A DNA stretch of 64,000 nt from Arcticimaribacter sp965277835 (lineage in GTDB: Bacteria; Bacteroidota; Bacteroidia; Flavobacteriales; Flavobacteriaceae): NCBI GenBank assembly GCA_965277835.1, contig OZ255841.1, forward strand, positions 2,108,001 to 2,172,000, read 5' to 3'. Below are positions 15,616 to 25,525 of the stretch, one piece after another (the stretch's first letter is position 1; every line of letters begins with the position of its first letter). Both the position numbers and the translations under genes were made by a program. The notes under the pieces were generated by a model that saw only the letters and a program-made list of their open reading frames with translations, searched no databases and was not told where the DNA came from.

Positions 15616-18600
15616 ATGAAAAACCTTTGGATTGTTTTCTTTTTCTTAGTTTTCATAGTCAGTTGTTCTACTGAGGGTTTTACTCGTTTCGAACTTAAAG
15701 ATTCCCAAATAGGGATGGCGTTTAATAATAACCTTTCTTATACGGAAGAATTTAACCCATATACATATCGCAATTTTTATAATGGAGGGGGTGTTGCAAT
15801 AGGAGATATTAATAACGATGGACTGGTTGATGTGTATTTTACAGGAAATATTGTTAATAATAAACTTTTTCTTAATAGGGGTAATTGGCAATTCGAAGAA
15901 ATTACAAGCTCTGCAGGTATAAGTTGTCCTGGTGTTTGGTCAACAGGAGCTACTTTTGCAGATATTAATGGAGATGGTTTGTTGGACTTATATGTTTGTA
16001 AGTCGGGTAAACCAGGAGGAGAAAACAGAAATAACGAGTTGTTTATTAATAATGGAGATTTAACGTTTACCGAACGGTCTAAAGAATATGGGCTTGATAT
16101 AATAGGACTTTCTGTACATGCTGCGTTTTTAGATTTTGATAAAGATGGTGATTTGGACTGTTATGTATTGAACAATTCTATACGTAGTATAGGTGGGTAT
16201 GATTTAATTGAAGGACAGCGCGAAATTTTGGATGCCAATAATAATGGAAACAAATTTTTTGAAAACCGTAATGACGTTTTCGTTGATGTTACCACAGAAG
16301 TAGGGATGTATTCAAGTGCTATAGGGTTTGGGCTTGGAATTACAGTTTCGGATTTTAACAATGATACTTGGCCCGATTTATTTATATCGAACGATTTTTT
16401 TGAAAAAGATTATTTGTATTTAAACAATACAAAAGGCGGATTTGAAGAGGTCTCCGAAACATATTTTGATGCTTTATCTATGGGGTCTATGGGTGCAGAT
16501 GCTGCGGATTTGAATAACGATTTATTACCTGACCTTTTAGTAACCGAAATGTTGCCTTCAACCTTAGAGCGTAAAAAAACAAAAGCTAAGTATGATTCTT
16601 GGGATAAATATACGCTTATGCAAAAACGCGGATATTTTCAGCAGTTTCCTAGAAATGTATTACAACGGAATATGGGTGCAGATGGATTTCTTGAAATTGG
16701 AAGAAAAAGCGGAGTAGCAGCAACAGAATGGAGTTGGGCATCTCTTATTTTTGACATGAATAATGATGGTCTAAAAGATATTTTTATTGCCAACGGGATT
16801 AACAAGGATTTATTAGACAGAGATTATTTAGCTTATATGGCAAATGAGCAGCAAATACGAGCATTAATACAAAGTAAACAAGAGGTAGTTAAAAAACTAA
16901 TTGATATTATGCCATCTCAATCTGTTCCAAACTTTGTTTTTGAAAATAAGGGCGACTTTTCTTTCGAGAATAGCACAAAATTATGGGGTTTAGACCAACC
17001 TAGTTTTTCTAATGGAAATGCATATGCAGACCTTGACAATGATGGGGATTTGGATTTAATTGTCAATAATATAAATATGCCTTCTTTTATTTATGAAAAC
17101 AAAACAGACACACTTACTCAAAGAAGTTTAACTTTTGAGTTTAAGGGAGAAAAAGAAAATAAGTTTGGTGTAGGAACAAAAGTAATTTTGTTTTATGACC
17201 AAGGTAAAAGAGCAATGGCAGAACAATTCCCATCAAGGGGGTTTCAATCCTCAGTAAGTAACAGATTACATTTTGGGTTAGCAAATATACAAACAGTAGA
17301 TAGTGCAAAAGTAATTTGGGCTAGCAACAAAACTCAAGTTTTATATAATTTAAAAACTAATACAATCTATTCTGTAAAGGAAAAAAAGGCGGTAGAGAAT
17401 AAGTTATTTTTAAAGACTAATAGAGTAGATGAAGTCCAAGAAAGTACTTTAGCATTAGAGTTTAAGCATAAGGAAAATAATTTTGTAGAATTTAACAGAG
17501 AGCGTTTACTTCTTGAAATGCATAGTAATGAAGGTCCTTCACTAGCAATAGCTGATGTAAACCAAGATGGACAGTCAGATGTGTATATAGGGGGAGGTAA
17601 AAATCAAGCAGGGAAATTATTTGTTTCTACACCTAATGGAATTTTTAAAGAAATGTCTTCTCCTTTTGATGAAGATAGTATTTCTGAAGATGTTGAAGCC
17701 GTTTTTTTTGATGGCGATAAAGATGGCGATATGGATTTATTAGTTGCTAGCGGAGGAAGAGCGTTTTTCGAAAACGCACCGCCTTTAGCTGATAGATATT
17801 ATATTAACGACGGATATGGGAACTTTTCAAAAGTGTCAAATGCATTTTCTTTACCTAGGAATATTGTTACAGGAGCGATAGCTGTTGCAGATTTTAATGC
17901 AGATGGGTTGGAAGATATTTTTATTGGAGAGCGATATCATATTGATACGTATGGCATTAAAGGATTGGGGTATCTTATGATTAATAAAGGTAATAATCGA
18001 TTTGAATATCAAGAACAAGACGTTTTTGAAAATGTAGGAATGATAACAGGGGTTATAGCAGCTGATATAAATGGCGACCAGCAAATGGATTTGGTGCTTT
18101 CTGGAGAATGGATGCCTTTGACTATTTTTGAAAATGATGGAGGCGTTTTTAAAAACAAAACAGATAAATATGGATTAGATAAAACAACTGGTTTGTGGAA
18201 TACAGTTTTAGTAGAAGATTTTAATCAGGATGGAAAATTAGATATTTTGGGAGGGAATATAGGCGAGAATACTTTTTATGAAGAAGGATATCGTATGTAT
18301 TTAAATGATTTTGACCAAAATGGGTCACAAGAGCAAATTATATGTGCTTTGCGTAAAGGGAAATATTACCCAGTTATTGATAAAGATGAATTAATAGCCC
18401 AATTACCTTTTTTGAAAAAGCAAATGGTTTACTACAAAGACTATGCAACTAAAAGTATTGACGAAATTTTTCGAAAAGAGGCTATAGAATCCAGTCAAAT
18501 ACAAACATTAGATATCTTAAAAACAAGTCTTTTTATGGGTTCAGATGAAGGATTTAAAGCTATTGAATTACCTTCAGAAATTCAATACTCATCAGTTTAT

Positions 18601-18885
18601 GCGATAGACTATTTAAACGATAAAAAAGCAACTAAAAAGTCTTTATATTTGGGAGGAAATCAATATTTAGTTAAACCTCAATTTGGAAGATATGATGCAT
18701 CTAGAGGATGGCGATTAGATTTTAACACAGATTCAGGAAAAATTTTATTTGAACCACCTAAAACATTAGGAATACGAGGGCAAATTAGAGATATTAAGAA
18801 TATGGGATATCAAAACGATACGTATATTTTATTTGCTATGAACAGCGAAGAATTAAAGTTTAAAAAAGTATTAAAAGACAACTAA
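15616..18885 (+). CDS. FG-GAP/VCBS repeat lipoprotein with UnbV/ASPIC domain (copy 1)
   Basis: A 1,089-residue lipoprotein (lipobox IVSC, Cys17) built from FG-GAP/VCBS beta-propeller-type repeats. Calcium-binding-like DxDxDG loops recur about every 40-60 residues, for example DINNDGLVDVY, DINGDGLLDLY, DFDKDGDLDCY, DMNNDGLKDIF, DLDNDGDLDLI, then later DVNQDGQSDVY and DGDKDGDMDLL. A UnbV/ASPIC domain (RGFQSSVSNRLHFGLA near residue 540) separates the two repeat blocks. No catalytic motif is recognised. It is the first of three tandem paralogues that share the signature YNGGGVAIGDINNDGL near residue 55. Location on the cell surface is inferred from the lipid anchor and SusCD context. Related proteins accompany SusCD pairs in other Bacteroidota, but I know of no established role. 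Confidence 0.88.
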   Translation: MKNLWIVFFFLVFIVSCSTEGFTRFELKDSQIGMAFNNNLSYTEEFNPYTYRNFYNGGGVAIGDINNDGLVDVYFTGNIVNNKLFLNRGNWQFEEITSSAGISCPGVWSTGATFADINGDGLLDLYVCKSGKPGGENRNNELFINNGDLTFTERSKEYGLDIIGLSVHAAFLDFDKDGDLDCYVLNNSIRSIGGYDLIEGQREILDANNNGNKFFENRNDVFVDVTTEVGMYSSAIGFGLGITVSDFNNDTWPDLFISNDFFEKDYLYLNNTKGGFEEVSETYFDALSMGSMGADAADLNNDLLPDLLVTEMLPSTLERKKTKAKYDSWDKYTLMQKRGYFQQFPRNVLQRNMGADGFLEIGRKSGVAATEWSWASLIFDMNNDGLKDIFIANGINKDLLDRDYLAYMANEQQIRALIQSKQEVVKKLIDIMPSQSVPNFVFENKGDFSFENSTKLWGLDQPSFSNGNAYADLDNDGDLDLIVNNINMPSFIYENKTDTLTQRSLTFEFKGEKENKFGVGTKVILFYDQGKRAMAEQFPSRGFQSSVSNRLHFGLANIQTVDSAKVIWASNKTQVLYNLKTNTIYSVKEKKAVENKLFLKTNRVDEVQESTLALEFKHKENNFVEFNRERLLLEMHSNEGPSLAIADVNQDGQSDVYIGGGKNQAGKLFVSTPNGIFKEMSSPFDEDSISEDVEAVFFDGDKDGDMDLLVASGGRAFFENAPPLADRYYINDGYGNFSKVSNAFSLPRNIVTGAIAVADFNADGLEDIFIGERYHIDTYGIKGLGYLMINKGNNRFEYQEQDVFENVGMITGVIAADINGDQQMDLVLSGEWMPLTIFENDGGVFKNKTDKYGLDKTTGLWNTVLVEDFNQDGKLDILGGNIGENTFYEEGYRMYLNDFDQNGSQEQIICALRKGKYYPVIDKDELIAQLPFLKKQMVYYKDYATKSIDEIFRKEAIESSQIQTLDILKTSLFMGSDEGFKAIELPSEIQYSSVYAIDYLNDKKATKKSLYLGGNQYLVKPQFGRYDASRGWRLDFNTDSGKILFEPPKTLGIRGQIRDIKNMGYQNDTYILFAMNSEELKFKKVLKDN

Positions 18886-18942
18886 AAATTATACTATGAC
18901 TAGACTATACTATAAAAATACATTTATAATTTGGTGTTATCG

Positions 18943-21900
18943 ATGAAGTCATACCCTTACATATTAATTGTATTGATATTTTCTTCAATGCTAAAATCTT
19001 GTGATGTTGCTTCGTCTTCTGACACTTTATTTGAATTGCGAGATTCTAAAGCAATTGGGATACAATTTGAAAATACACTTTCTTTTAATCAAGAGTTTAA
19101 TGTATATACGTATAGGAATTATTATAATGGTGGAGGCGTTTCTTTAGGAGATATTAATAATGACGGTCTGGTAGATGTTTACTTAACTGCAAACCAACAA
19201 GAAAACAAACTTTTTTTAAACCTTGGTAATTTTAAATTTAAGGATATAACAAAAACTGCAGGCGTAGGAGGAAATAAAGCTTGGTCGACTGGTGTTACCA
19301 TGGTTGATATTAATGGGGATGGTTTTTTAGATATTTATGTTTGCAACTCGGGTGATGTTGAAGGAGATAATAAACAAAACGAATTTTATATTAATAATGG
19401 GGATTTGACTTTTACTGAGTCTGCTGAAAGTTATAACCTTGCAAACCAAGGATTTTCTACTCATGCAACGTTCTTTGATTATGATAAGGATGGCGATTTA
19501 GATGTTTATTTATTAAATAATTCTTATCAAGCAATAGGAAGTTTTGACCTTAGACGAAATGAACGACCTAAACGAGATGAAGAAGGAGGGGATAAGTTAA
19601 TGCAAAATCAAAATGGGGTTTTTAAAGATGTAAGTAAATTCTCTGGAATTTATGGAAGCGTTATTGGTTTTGGTTTAGGGGTAAGCGTAGGCGATGTTAA
19701 CAGAGATAACTGGGAAGACATTTTTGTTTCCAACGATTTTTTTGAACGTGATTATTTATACATTAATCAAAAAGACGGCACCTTTAAAGAAGACCTTACT
19801 TCGCAAATGACATCAATTAGCGGAGCTTCTATGGGGTCGGATATGGCTGACTTAAACGATGATGGATGGAATGATATATTTGTGACAGAAATGCTCCCTT
19901 CAGATTATAAACGACTTAAAACAGTTACTACTTTCGAAGACTGGAATAGATACCAATATTCGCTTAAGAATGGGTATCATCATCAGTTTACACGTAATAT
20001 GCTGCATCTTAATAACAAGAACAAAACGTTTAGTGAAATAGGTAGGTTTGCAGGAGTTGAAGCTTCTGATTGGAGTTGGGGAGCACTTTTTTTTGACATG
20101 GATAACGATGGATTGAAAGACCTTTTTATTTCCAACGGAATTTATCAAGACCTTACAAATCAAGATTATCTTCAATATGTTTCTAATGAAGAGGTGGTAA
20201 AGTCAATAATTGCAAATAATAAAGTAGATTATAAACGATTAATCGAAATCATACCTTCTCAAAAAGTACCTAATCAGTCTTATAAAAACTTTGGGAATTT
20301 AGAATTTGAGGCATTTGAAGAGTCAGGGTTAAATATCCCTAGTTTTTCAAATGGATCTGCATATGGCGATTTAGATAATGATGGCGATTTAGATTTGGTG
20401 GTTAATAATGTTAATATGCCAGTCTTTGTCTTTGAAAATAAGGCTGAGAAACTGAATAATAATTATTTGAAATTTGAACTTAAAGGATTAGGTAATAATC
20501 GTTTGGGTTTAGGAACTAAAATTAAAATCAAAACGCCTGCTAGGACTATTTATCAAGAAGTGCAACCTGCTAGGGGGTTTCAATCTAGTATGGACGCTAC
20601 GCCTCTTATTGGGTTAGGAAAAGCGACTCAAGTAGATGTTGAAGTTTTATGGGCATCGGGTAAAGTTTCAATATTTAAAGACGTGGCGGTAAATCAAACT
20701 TTAGTGGTTAAAGAAGAAGAAGCAATACTGGGAGAAGATAAAAAAGATATTGATGAAACACTTTTATTTACACCAAAACCACAAGAGAGTTTATATATAC
20801 ATAAAGAAAATAATTTTGTGGATTTTCATAAGGAGCGTTTGAATTATCATATGATGAGTAATCAAGGGCCTCAAATTGCTTTAGCTGATTTTAATGAAGA
20901 TGGTCAAAACGATTTGATAATACCAGGGTCTAAAAATAATGAAACGGTTTTCTTAAAAGGATTAGAAAAAGGGTTTCATCTATACCAAGCTGTAGAAGAC
21001 CTTGATAGTAAAACTAAACTTAAAAGATCGGAATATTCTGATGTTGCAATTTTTGATGTCGATGGCGATTCGGACTTGGATATTTTTTTAGCTTCTGGGA
21101 GTGTTGAGTTTCCGTCCTATTCATTTGACTTATACGATGATTTGTTGCTTAACGATGGAAAAGGAAATTTTAAAAAAACAAAGCAGCAGTTTCCAAATAA
21201 AGAAGAACCTATTAATACAGGAGTTGTAAAGTATGCTGATATTGATGGCGATGGCGATCAAGATTTATTTTTGGGTGAACGTTCTAAAATAGGCTCTTAT
21301 GGGACATCTTGTTCAGGTTATATTTTATTAAATGATGGGCATGGAGTTTTTAAAGATGAAACAATGAATTTAGCTTTAGAGCTTAAAAACATTGGGATGA
21401 TAACAGATGCATTATTTTTAGATTTAGACCAAGACCAAGATCAAGATTTAATTGTAGTAGGCGAGTTTATGGGTGTTACTTTTTTTGAGAACACAGACAA
21501 AGGATTTGTTAAACGCAAAAATCATCCTATGAGTTTGCTAAAGGGTTGGTGGAATACATTACACGCTTCTGACACAGATGGGGATGGAGATTTAGATATT
21601 CTAATTGGCAATCATGGTACAAATAGTAGGTTTCGAGCTTCTAAAGAGCATCCAATACGGATGTACTTAAATGATTTTGATTCGAATGGGTCACAAGAAG
21701 GTGTTTTGGCTTTTAAATCAGAAAACGAAAAATTTTACCCATTTGCATTGCGTCATAATTTAATTGATCAGATGAGGATATTAAAAAAGAAATTCCCTGA
21801 CTACGAGTCATTTAAAGATGCTGATATTGAAGTTATATTTTCTGAGGAAGAAATGAAAGGTGTTGAAATATTAGAACTTAATACCTTGCAAACACAATTA

Positions 21901-22233
21901 TGGATTAATAATGGAAACTTTTCTTTTGAACAAAAAGCACTCCCAAAGGAGGTTCAATTTAGTCCAATATATGCAATCAATTCGGGAGATTTTGATAAAG
22001 ACGGAGATCAAGATATTGTAATGGGAGGAAATCTTTATAGGACAAAACCTGAAGTAGGGATTTATGATGCTTCTTATGGCATATACCTTGAGAATCGTGG
22101 GAATAATGAATTTAAATTTCATCAAGACGGGAAAGGATTTTTGTTAAAAGGGGAAATACGTTCAATAGCTGTTGATGAGAGACAAATGGTAGTAGCTCGA
22201 AATAAAGACACATTAAAAATTTATTCTTGGTAG
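18943..22233 (+). CDS. FG-GAP/VCBS repeat lipoprotein with UnbV/ASPIC domain (copy 2)
   Basis: A 1,096-residue paralogue of the preceding gene. The ATG at 18943 is preferred over an in-frame TTG at 18931 because it gives a proper lipoprotein signal (MKSYPYILIVLIF..., Cys20). Ca-loop repeats are again dense (DINNDGLVDVY, DINGDGFLDIY, DYDKDGDLDVY, DMDNDGLKDLF, DLDNDGDLDLV, DVDGDSDLDIF, DIDGDGDQDLF) and the UnbV/ASPIC stretch RGFQSSMDATPLIGLG is near residue 541. The region is strikingly similar to copy 1 throughout, including the C-terminal MYLNDFDSNGSQE block, which points to tandem duplication. The 57-nt gap before it holds only a weak TACATTTA box (18919-18926). Role unknown, inferred to act with SusCD. 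Confidence 0.88.
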   Translation: MKSYPYILIVLIFSSMLKSCDVASSSDTLFELRDSKAIGIQFENTLSFNQEFNVYTYRNYYNGGGVSLGDINNDGLVDVYLTANQQENKLFLNLGNFKFKDITKTAGVGGNKAWSTGVTMVDINGDGFLDIYVCNSGDVEGDNKQNEFYINNGDLTFTESAESYNLANQGFSTHATFFDYDKDGDLDVYLLNNSYQAIGSFDLRRNERPKRDEEGGDKLMQNQNGVFKDVSKFSGIYGSVIGFGLGVSVGDVNRDNWEDIFVSNDFFERDYLYINQKDGTFKEDLTSQMTSISGASMGSDMADLNDDGWNDIFVTEMLPSDYKRLKTVTTFEDWNRYQYSLKNGYHHQFTRNMLHLNNKNKTFSEIGRFAGVEASDWSWGALFFDMDNDGLKDLFISNGIYQDLTNQDYLQYVSNEEVVKSIIANNKVDYKRLIEIIPSQKVPNQSYKNFGNLEFEAFEESGLNIPSFSNGSAYGDLDNDGDLDLVVNNVNMPVFVFENKAEKLNNNYLKFELKGLGNNRLGLGTKIKIKTPARTIYQEVQPARGFQSSMDATPLIGLGKATQVDVEVLWASGKVSIFKDVAVNQTLVVKEEEAILGEDKKDIDETLLFTPKPQESLYIHKENNFVDFHKERLNYHMMSNQGPQIALADFNEDGQNDLIIPGSKNNETVFLKGLEKGFHLYQAVEDLDSKTKLKRSEYSDVAIFDVDGDSDLDIFLASGSVEFPSYSFDLYDDLLLNDGKGNFKKTKQQFPNKEEPINTGVVKYADIDGDGDQDLFLGERSKIGSYGTSCSGYILLNDGHGVFKDETMNLALELKNIGMITDALFLDLDQDQDQDLIVVGEFMGVTFFENTDKGFVKRKNHPMSLLKGWWNTLHASDTDGDGDLDILIGNHGTNSRFRASKEHPIRMYLNDFDSNGSQEGVLAFKSENEKFYPFALRHNLIDQMRILKKKFPDYESFKDADIEVIFSEEEMKGVEILELNTLQTQLWINNGNFSFEQKALPKEVQFSPIYAINSGDFDKDGDQDIVMGGNLYRTKPEVGIYDASYGIYLENRGNNEFKFHQDGKGFLLKGEIRSIAVDERQMVVARNKDTLKIYSW

Positions 22234-22249
22234 AGAATAGTAAATAATT

Positions 22250-25200
22250 ATGAAAAGAATTATAATAATATTGATACTATTCTCTTTTTTTGGTTGCGAG
22301 AATAATGAGGCGACAGCAGTAGATGCATCCAATGCTATATCTTTTGTAACTTTAGATAAAGAACGTACGGGCATTGATTTTAGTAACGACTTAACGTATT
22401 CTACTAATCTTAATATTATTGAATATTTATATTATTATAATGGGGGAGGCGTTGCCGTTGGAGATATAAATAACGATGGACTAGAAGATTTATATTTTTC
22501 GGCTAATCAACTGCCAGATCGGTTGTATTTAAATACGGGTAATTTAACTTTTAAGGATATATCCGAGACAGCAGGACTTCAAATGGACAGTACTTGGTCC
22601 AATGGGGTTTCGATGGAAGATATTAACAATGACGGCTTATTGGATATATACGTTTCTAAGGTTGGTCTTTTTTCAATTCCGACAGCTCACAATTTATTAT
22701 ATATAAATAACGGTGATTTAACATTTACGGAACGTTCGGAATCTTATGGGTTAAATTTTTCGGGATTTTCTACGCAGGCAACTTTTTTTGATTATGATAG
22801 AGATGGGGACTTAGATATGTATTTATTAAATCACGGAATTCATTCTGTAAGAAGTTTTGGAACGACTAAAAAACGTACTGAGAAAGATAGTTTATCTGGA
22901 GATAGATTTTATGAAAATAAGCTTAATGAAGGGCGTTTGGTTTTTGAAGAAGTGACAGAAAAAGCAGGCATATCCAATAGCCCGTTGGGTTATGGGCTTG
23001 CGATTACCACAACAGATATTAATAATGATGGTTGGTTAGATATTTACGTTGGGAATGATTTCCATGAGAACGATTATATCTATATAAATAATAAGGATAA
23101 AACATTTTCGGAATCTGGGAATAAATTCATTAAACACTTTTCGAGATTTACAATGGGGATTGATGTAGCAGACATGAATAACGATGGAGGCTTAGATATA
23201 TTCACTACAGATATGATGCCCTATGATGCAAGTATTTTATTAAAATCGGGAGGGGAAGATTCGGATAAAATTACCGAAATAAAGAAGAATTATGGTTTTG
23301 AAACTCAGTTTTCGAGAAACCATTTCCATGTTAAAAAAGGGTACGGAGACTATGTTGAGATTGCCTTAAAAACAGAAACTTTTGCAACGGATTGGAGTTG
23401 GTCTGTGTTATTGCAAGATTTTGACAATGACGGCTGGAATGATATTTTTATATCTAATGGAATTGAAAAACGACCTAATGATTTAGATTATATTAAATAT
23501 TGGAGTACTGTTGATTACTCGGAATATGAAAACACAAAAGATGATAAGTTAAAGAAGAAACTTATAGATAGAATGCCAACTCTTAAAATTCCAAATGTTT
23601 TATTTAAGAATAAAGGTAATCTTGAGTTTACTCCAATCAAAGAATCTTTTTTAGGTAAACCCTCAATGACTAACGGGACAGCTTATGCAGACTTAGATAA
23701 TGATGGAGACTTAGATTTAGTTTTGAATAACTTGAACACAACGGCATCTATTTTAGAGAATAAATCTTCGGAGAACACAAATTTTATTTCAATTCAACTT
23801 CAGGGTAACGAGGCGTATAAAATTATAAAGGGAGCTCAAGTAACACTTTTTGCTGGAGGTAAAAAATGGATAAAAGAGCAACAAACAACTAAAGGGTTTC
23901 AATCTTCATCGTCTCATCGTTTATTTTTTGGTTTAGGAAAAATTACAAGTATAGACTCTCTTAAGATTAGATGGGCAGATGGCAAAATTCAGAAGGCAGA
24001 CCAATTTAATATTAATCAGAATAATACTATTGTACGGAGTACAAACTTCCATAAGCAAACACAATTTGGAACACCTAATTCTTATACATTATCTATTTTA
24101 CCGTTTAAGCATCAGGAAAACACGTATTTAGACTATGAAGTTGAACAATTGATACCAGAGAAATTATCAATGGAAGGACCGGCTGTGGTTTATGAAGATT
24201 TTAATAAAGACGGAATTCGAGATTTGTTTTTAGGAGGTTCTCGTTATCAAGAATCAAAACTGTATTTAGGAAAGAAAAATAATGCATTTGTAAATATTGA
24301 TGTCGAAGATTTCTTAAAAGATAAAGTCTTTGAGGATGTTGATGCAACTTCTTTTGATTTTGATGCTGATGGCGACTTAGATATTTATGTAGTTAGTGGA
24401 GGGAATGATTATGAGCAAGGCAATGATTTGTTGATGGATAGAGTTTATATAAACGATGGAAAGGCAGGTTTTACAAGGCTTAATATACCTCTTCCAAAAA
24501 CCAATGGAGGAACAGTTGAAGCAGCTGATTTCGACAAAGACGGTTTTGAAGATTTATTTGTAGGGAGTCGATCAATTCCAGGAGCTTATGGAGTAAACCC
24601 TGACAGTTTTTTGCTTAAAAATAACGGAGAAATGGGTTTTGAAATAAGTTTTAAAAAACGTTTAGGAATGGTTACCGATAGCAAATGGGCAGATATCAAC
24701 AAAGATGGTTTATTAGATTTAGTAGTAGTGGGAGATTGGATGCCTATAACAGTGGTTTTCAATAAGGGAGATAATGTATTTGAAGTTGCTGATGACTCAA
24801 TTGGAATGTCTCAAACGCATGGACTTTGGAATACGGTATATGTTGAAGATATTGATGGTGATGGTTCAGTGGATATACTTGCAGGGAATACCGGAACAAA
24901 TTTTAAGTGGAAACCAACAATAGAAAAACCAGTTTGGTTATACCTTGATGATTTTGATGAGAATGAACAATTAGACCCAATTATTATGTATGATTATTTT
25001 GGGGATTATGTGCCTTTTTCTTCTAAAGATAACTTAGCAGCCCAGCTACCTTTTTTAAAAAAGAAATTTAATACTTATAAAGAATATGCTACGGTTAGAA
25101 ATATTTATGATTTGGTAGCTAAGGAAGAACAAGATATTTTAGGGGTTAAAAAAATAGTTGAATCACGATCTATGATATATCTACAAAAGAATCAGGTATT

Positions 25201-25525
25201 CGAAGGGCATCCATTATCGGCTAAGGCTCAGATTAGCAGTATTGAAGATTTTTATATTGACAAAAAAACATCTCCATACGAAATTTATTATGTAGGTAAT
25301 AACAATGGTTATATAACTAATTTAGGGCAAAGTTCGTCGAATACGGGTGGCGTTTTATCTAATTGGAACTCTAGCACAAATACGTTTGATAAAGACGTTT
25401 TTTTACCGATATCTACTGGTATAAATGCCAAGAGGGTTCTAGAGTTAGATAGCGGCGATAAGTTTATTATGGCAAATAATGATTATGTATATTTATTAAA
25501 TAAAACACAAAGCAATGAAAATTAG
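22250..25525 (+). CDS. FG-GAP/VCBS repeat lipoprotein with UnbV/ASPIC domain (copy 3)
   Basis: A 1,091-residue third paralogue, lipobox FFGC (Cys16) followed by ENNEA. It keeps the YNGGGVAVGDINNDGL signature, the repeat spacing and the UnbV/ASPIC stretch KGFQSSSSHRLFFGLG near residue 547, but is visibly more divergent than copies 1 and 2, for example NIIEYLYYYNGGG where the others have YTYRN, and a different C-terminal tail. It begins 16 nt after copy 2 and its 3' end overlaps the next gene by 11 nt, so the two are translationally linked. Having three diverged copies rather than one suggests they occupy different positions or bind different partners; that is inference. Confidence 0.88.
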   Translation: MKRIIIILILFSFFGCENNEATAVDASNAISFVTLDKERTGIDFSNDLTYSTNLNIIEYLYYYNGGGVAVGDINNDGLEDLYFSANQLPDRLYLNTGNLTFKDISETAGLQMDSTWSNGVSMEDINNDGLLDIYVSKVGLFSIPTAHNLLYINNGDLTFTERSESYGLNFSGFSTQATFFDYDRDGDLDMYLLNHGIHSVRSFGTTKKRTEKDSLSGDRFYENKLNEGRLVFEEVTEKAGISNSPLGYGLAITTTDINNDGWLDIYVGNDFHENDYIYINNKDKTFSESGNKFIKHFSRFTMGIDVADMNNDGGLDIFTTDMMPYDASILLKSGGEDSDKITEIKKNYGFETQFSRNHFHVKKGYGDYVEIALKTETFATDWSWSVLLQDFDNDGWNDIFISNGIEKRPNDLDYIKYWSTVDYSEYENTKDDKLKKKLIDRMPTLKIPNVLFKNKGNLEFTPIKESFLGKPSMTNGTAYADLDNDGDLDLVLNNLNTTASILENKSSENTNFISIQLQGNEAYKIIKGAQVTLFAGGKKWIKEQQTTKGFQSSSSHRLFFGLGKITSIDSLKIRWADGKIQKADQFNINQNNTIVRSTNFHKQTQFGTPNSYTLSILPFKHQENTYLDYEVEQLIPEKLSMEGPAVVYEDFNKDGIRDLFLGGSRYQESKLYLGKKNNAFVNIDVEDFLKDKVFEDVDATSFDFDADGDLDIYVVSGGNDYEQGNDLLMDRVYINDGKAGFTRLNIPLPKTNGGTVEAADFDKDGFEDLFVGSRSIPGAYGVNPDSFLLKNNGEMGFEISFKKRLGMVTDSKWADINKDGLLDLVVVGDWMPITVVFNKGDNVFEVADDSIGMSQTHGLWNTVYVEDIDGDGSVDILAGNTGTNFKWKPTIEKPVWLYLDDFDENEQLDPIIMYDYFGDYVPFSSKDNLAAQLPFLKKKFNTYKEYATVRNIYDLVAKEEQDILGVKKIVESRSMIYLQKNQVFEGHPLSAKAQISSIEDFYIDKKTSPYEIYYVGNNNGYITNLGQSSSNTGGVLSNWNSSTNTFDKDVFLPISTGINAKRVLELDSGDKFIMANNDYVYLLNKTQSNEN

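Noticed and set aside
15780..24960. Direct repeats such as gatggcgatttagat recurring at many places, resembling dispersed repeats or a CRISPR-like pattern
   Set aside because: They encode the DxDxDG calcium loops of the FG-GAP proteins, are in frame, vary in sequence and have no regular spacer structure.
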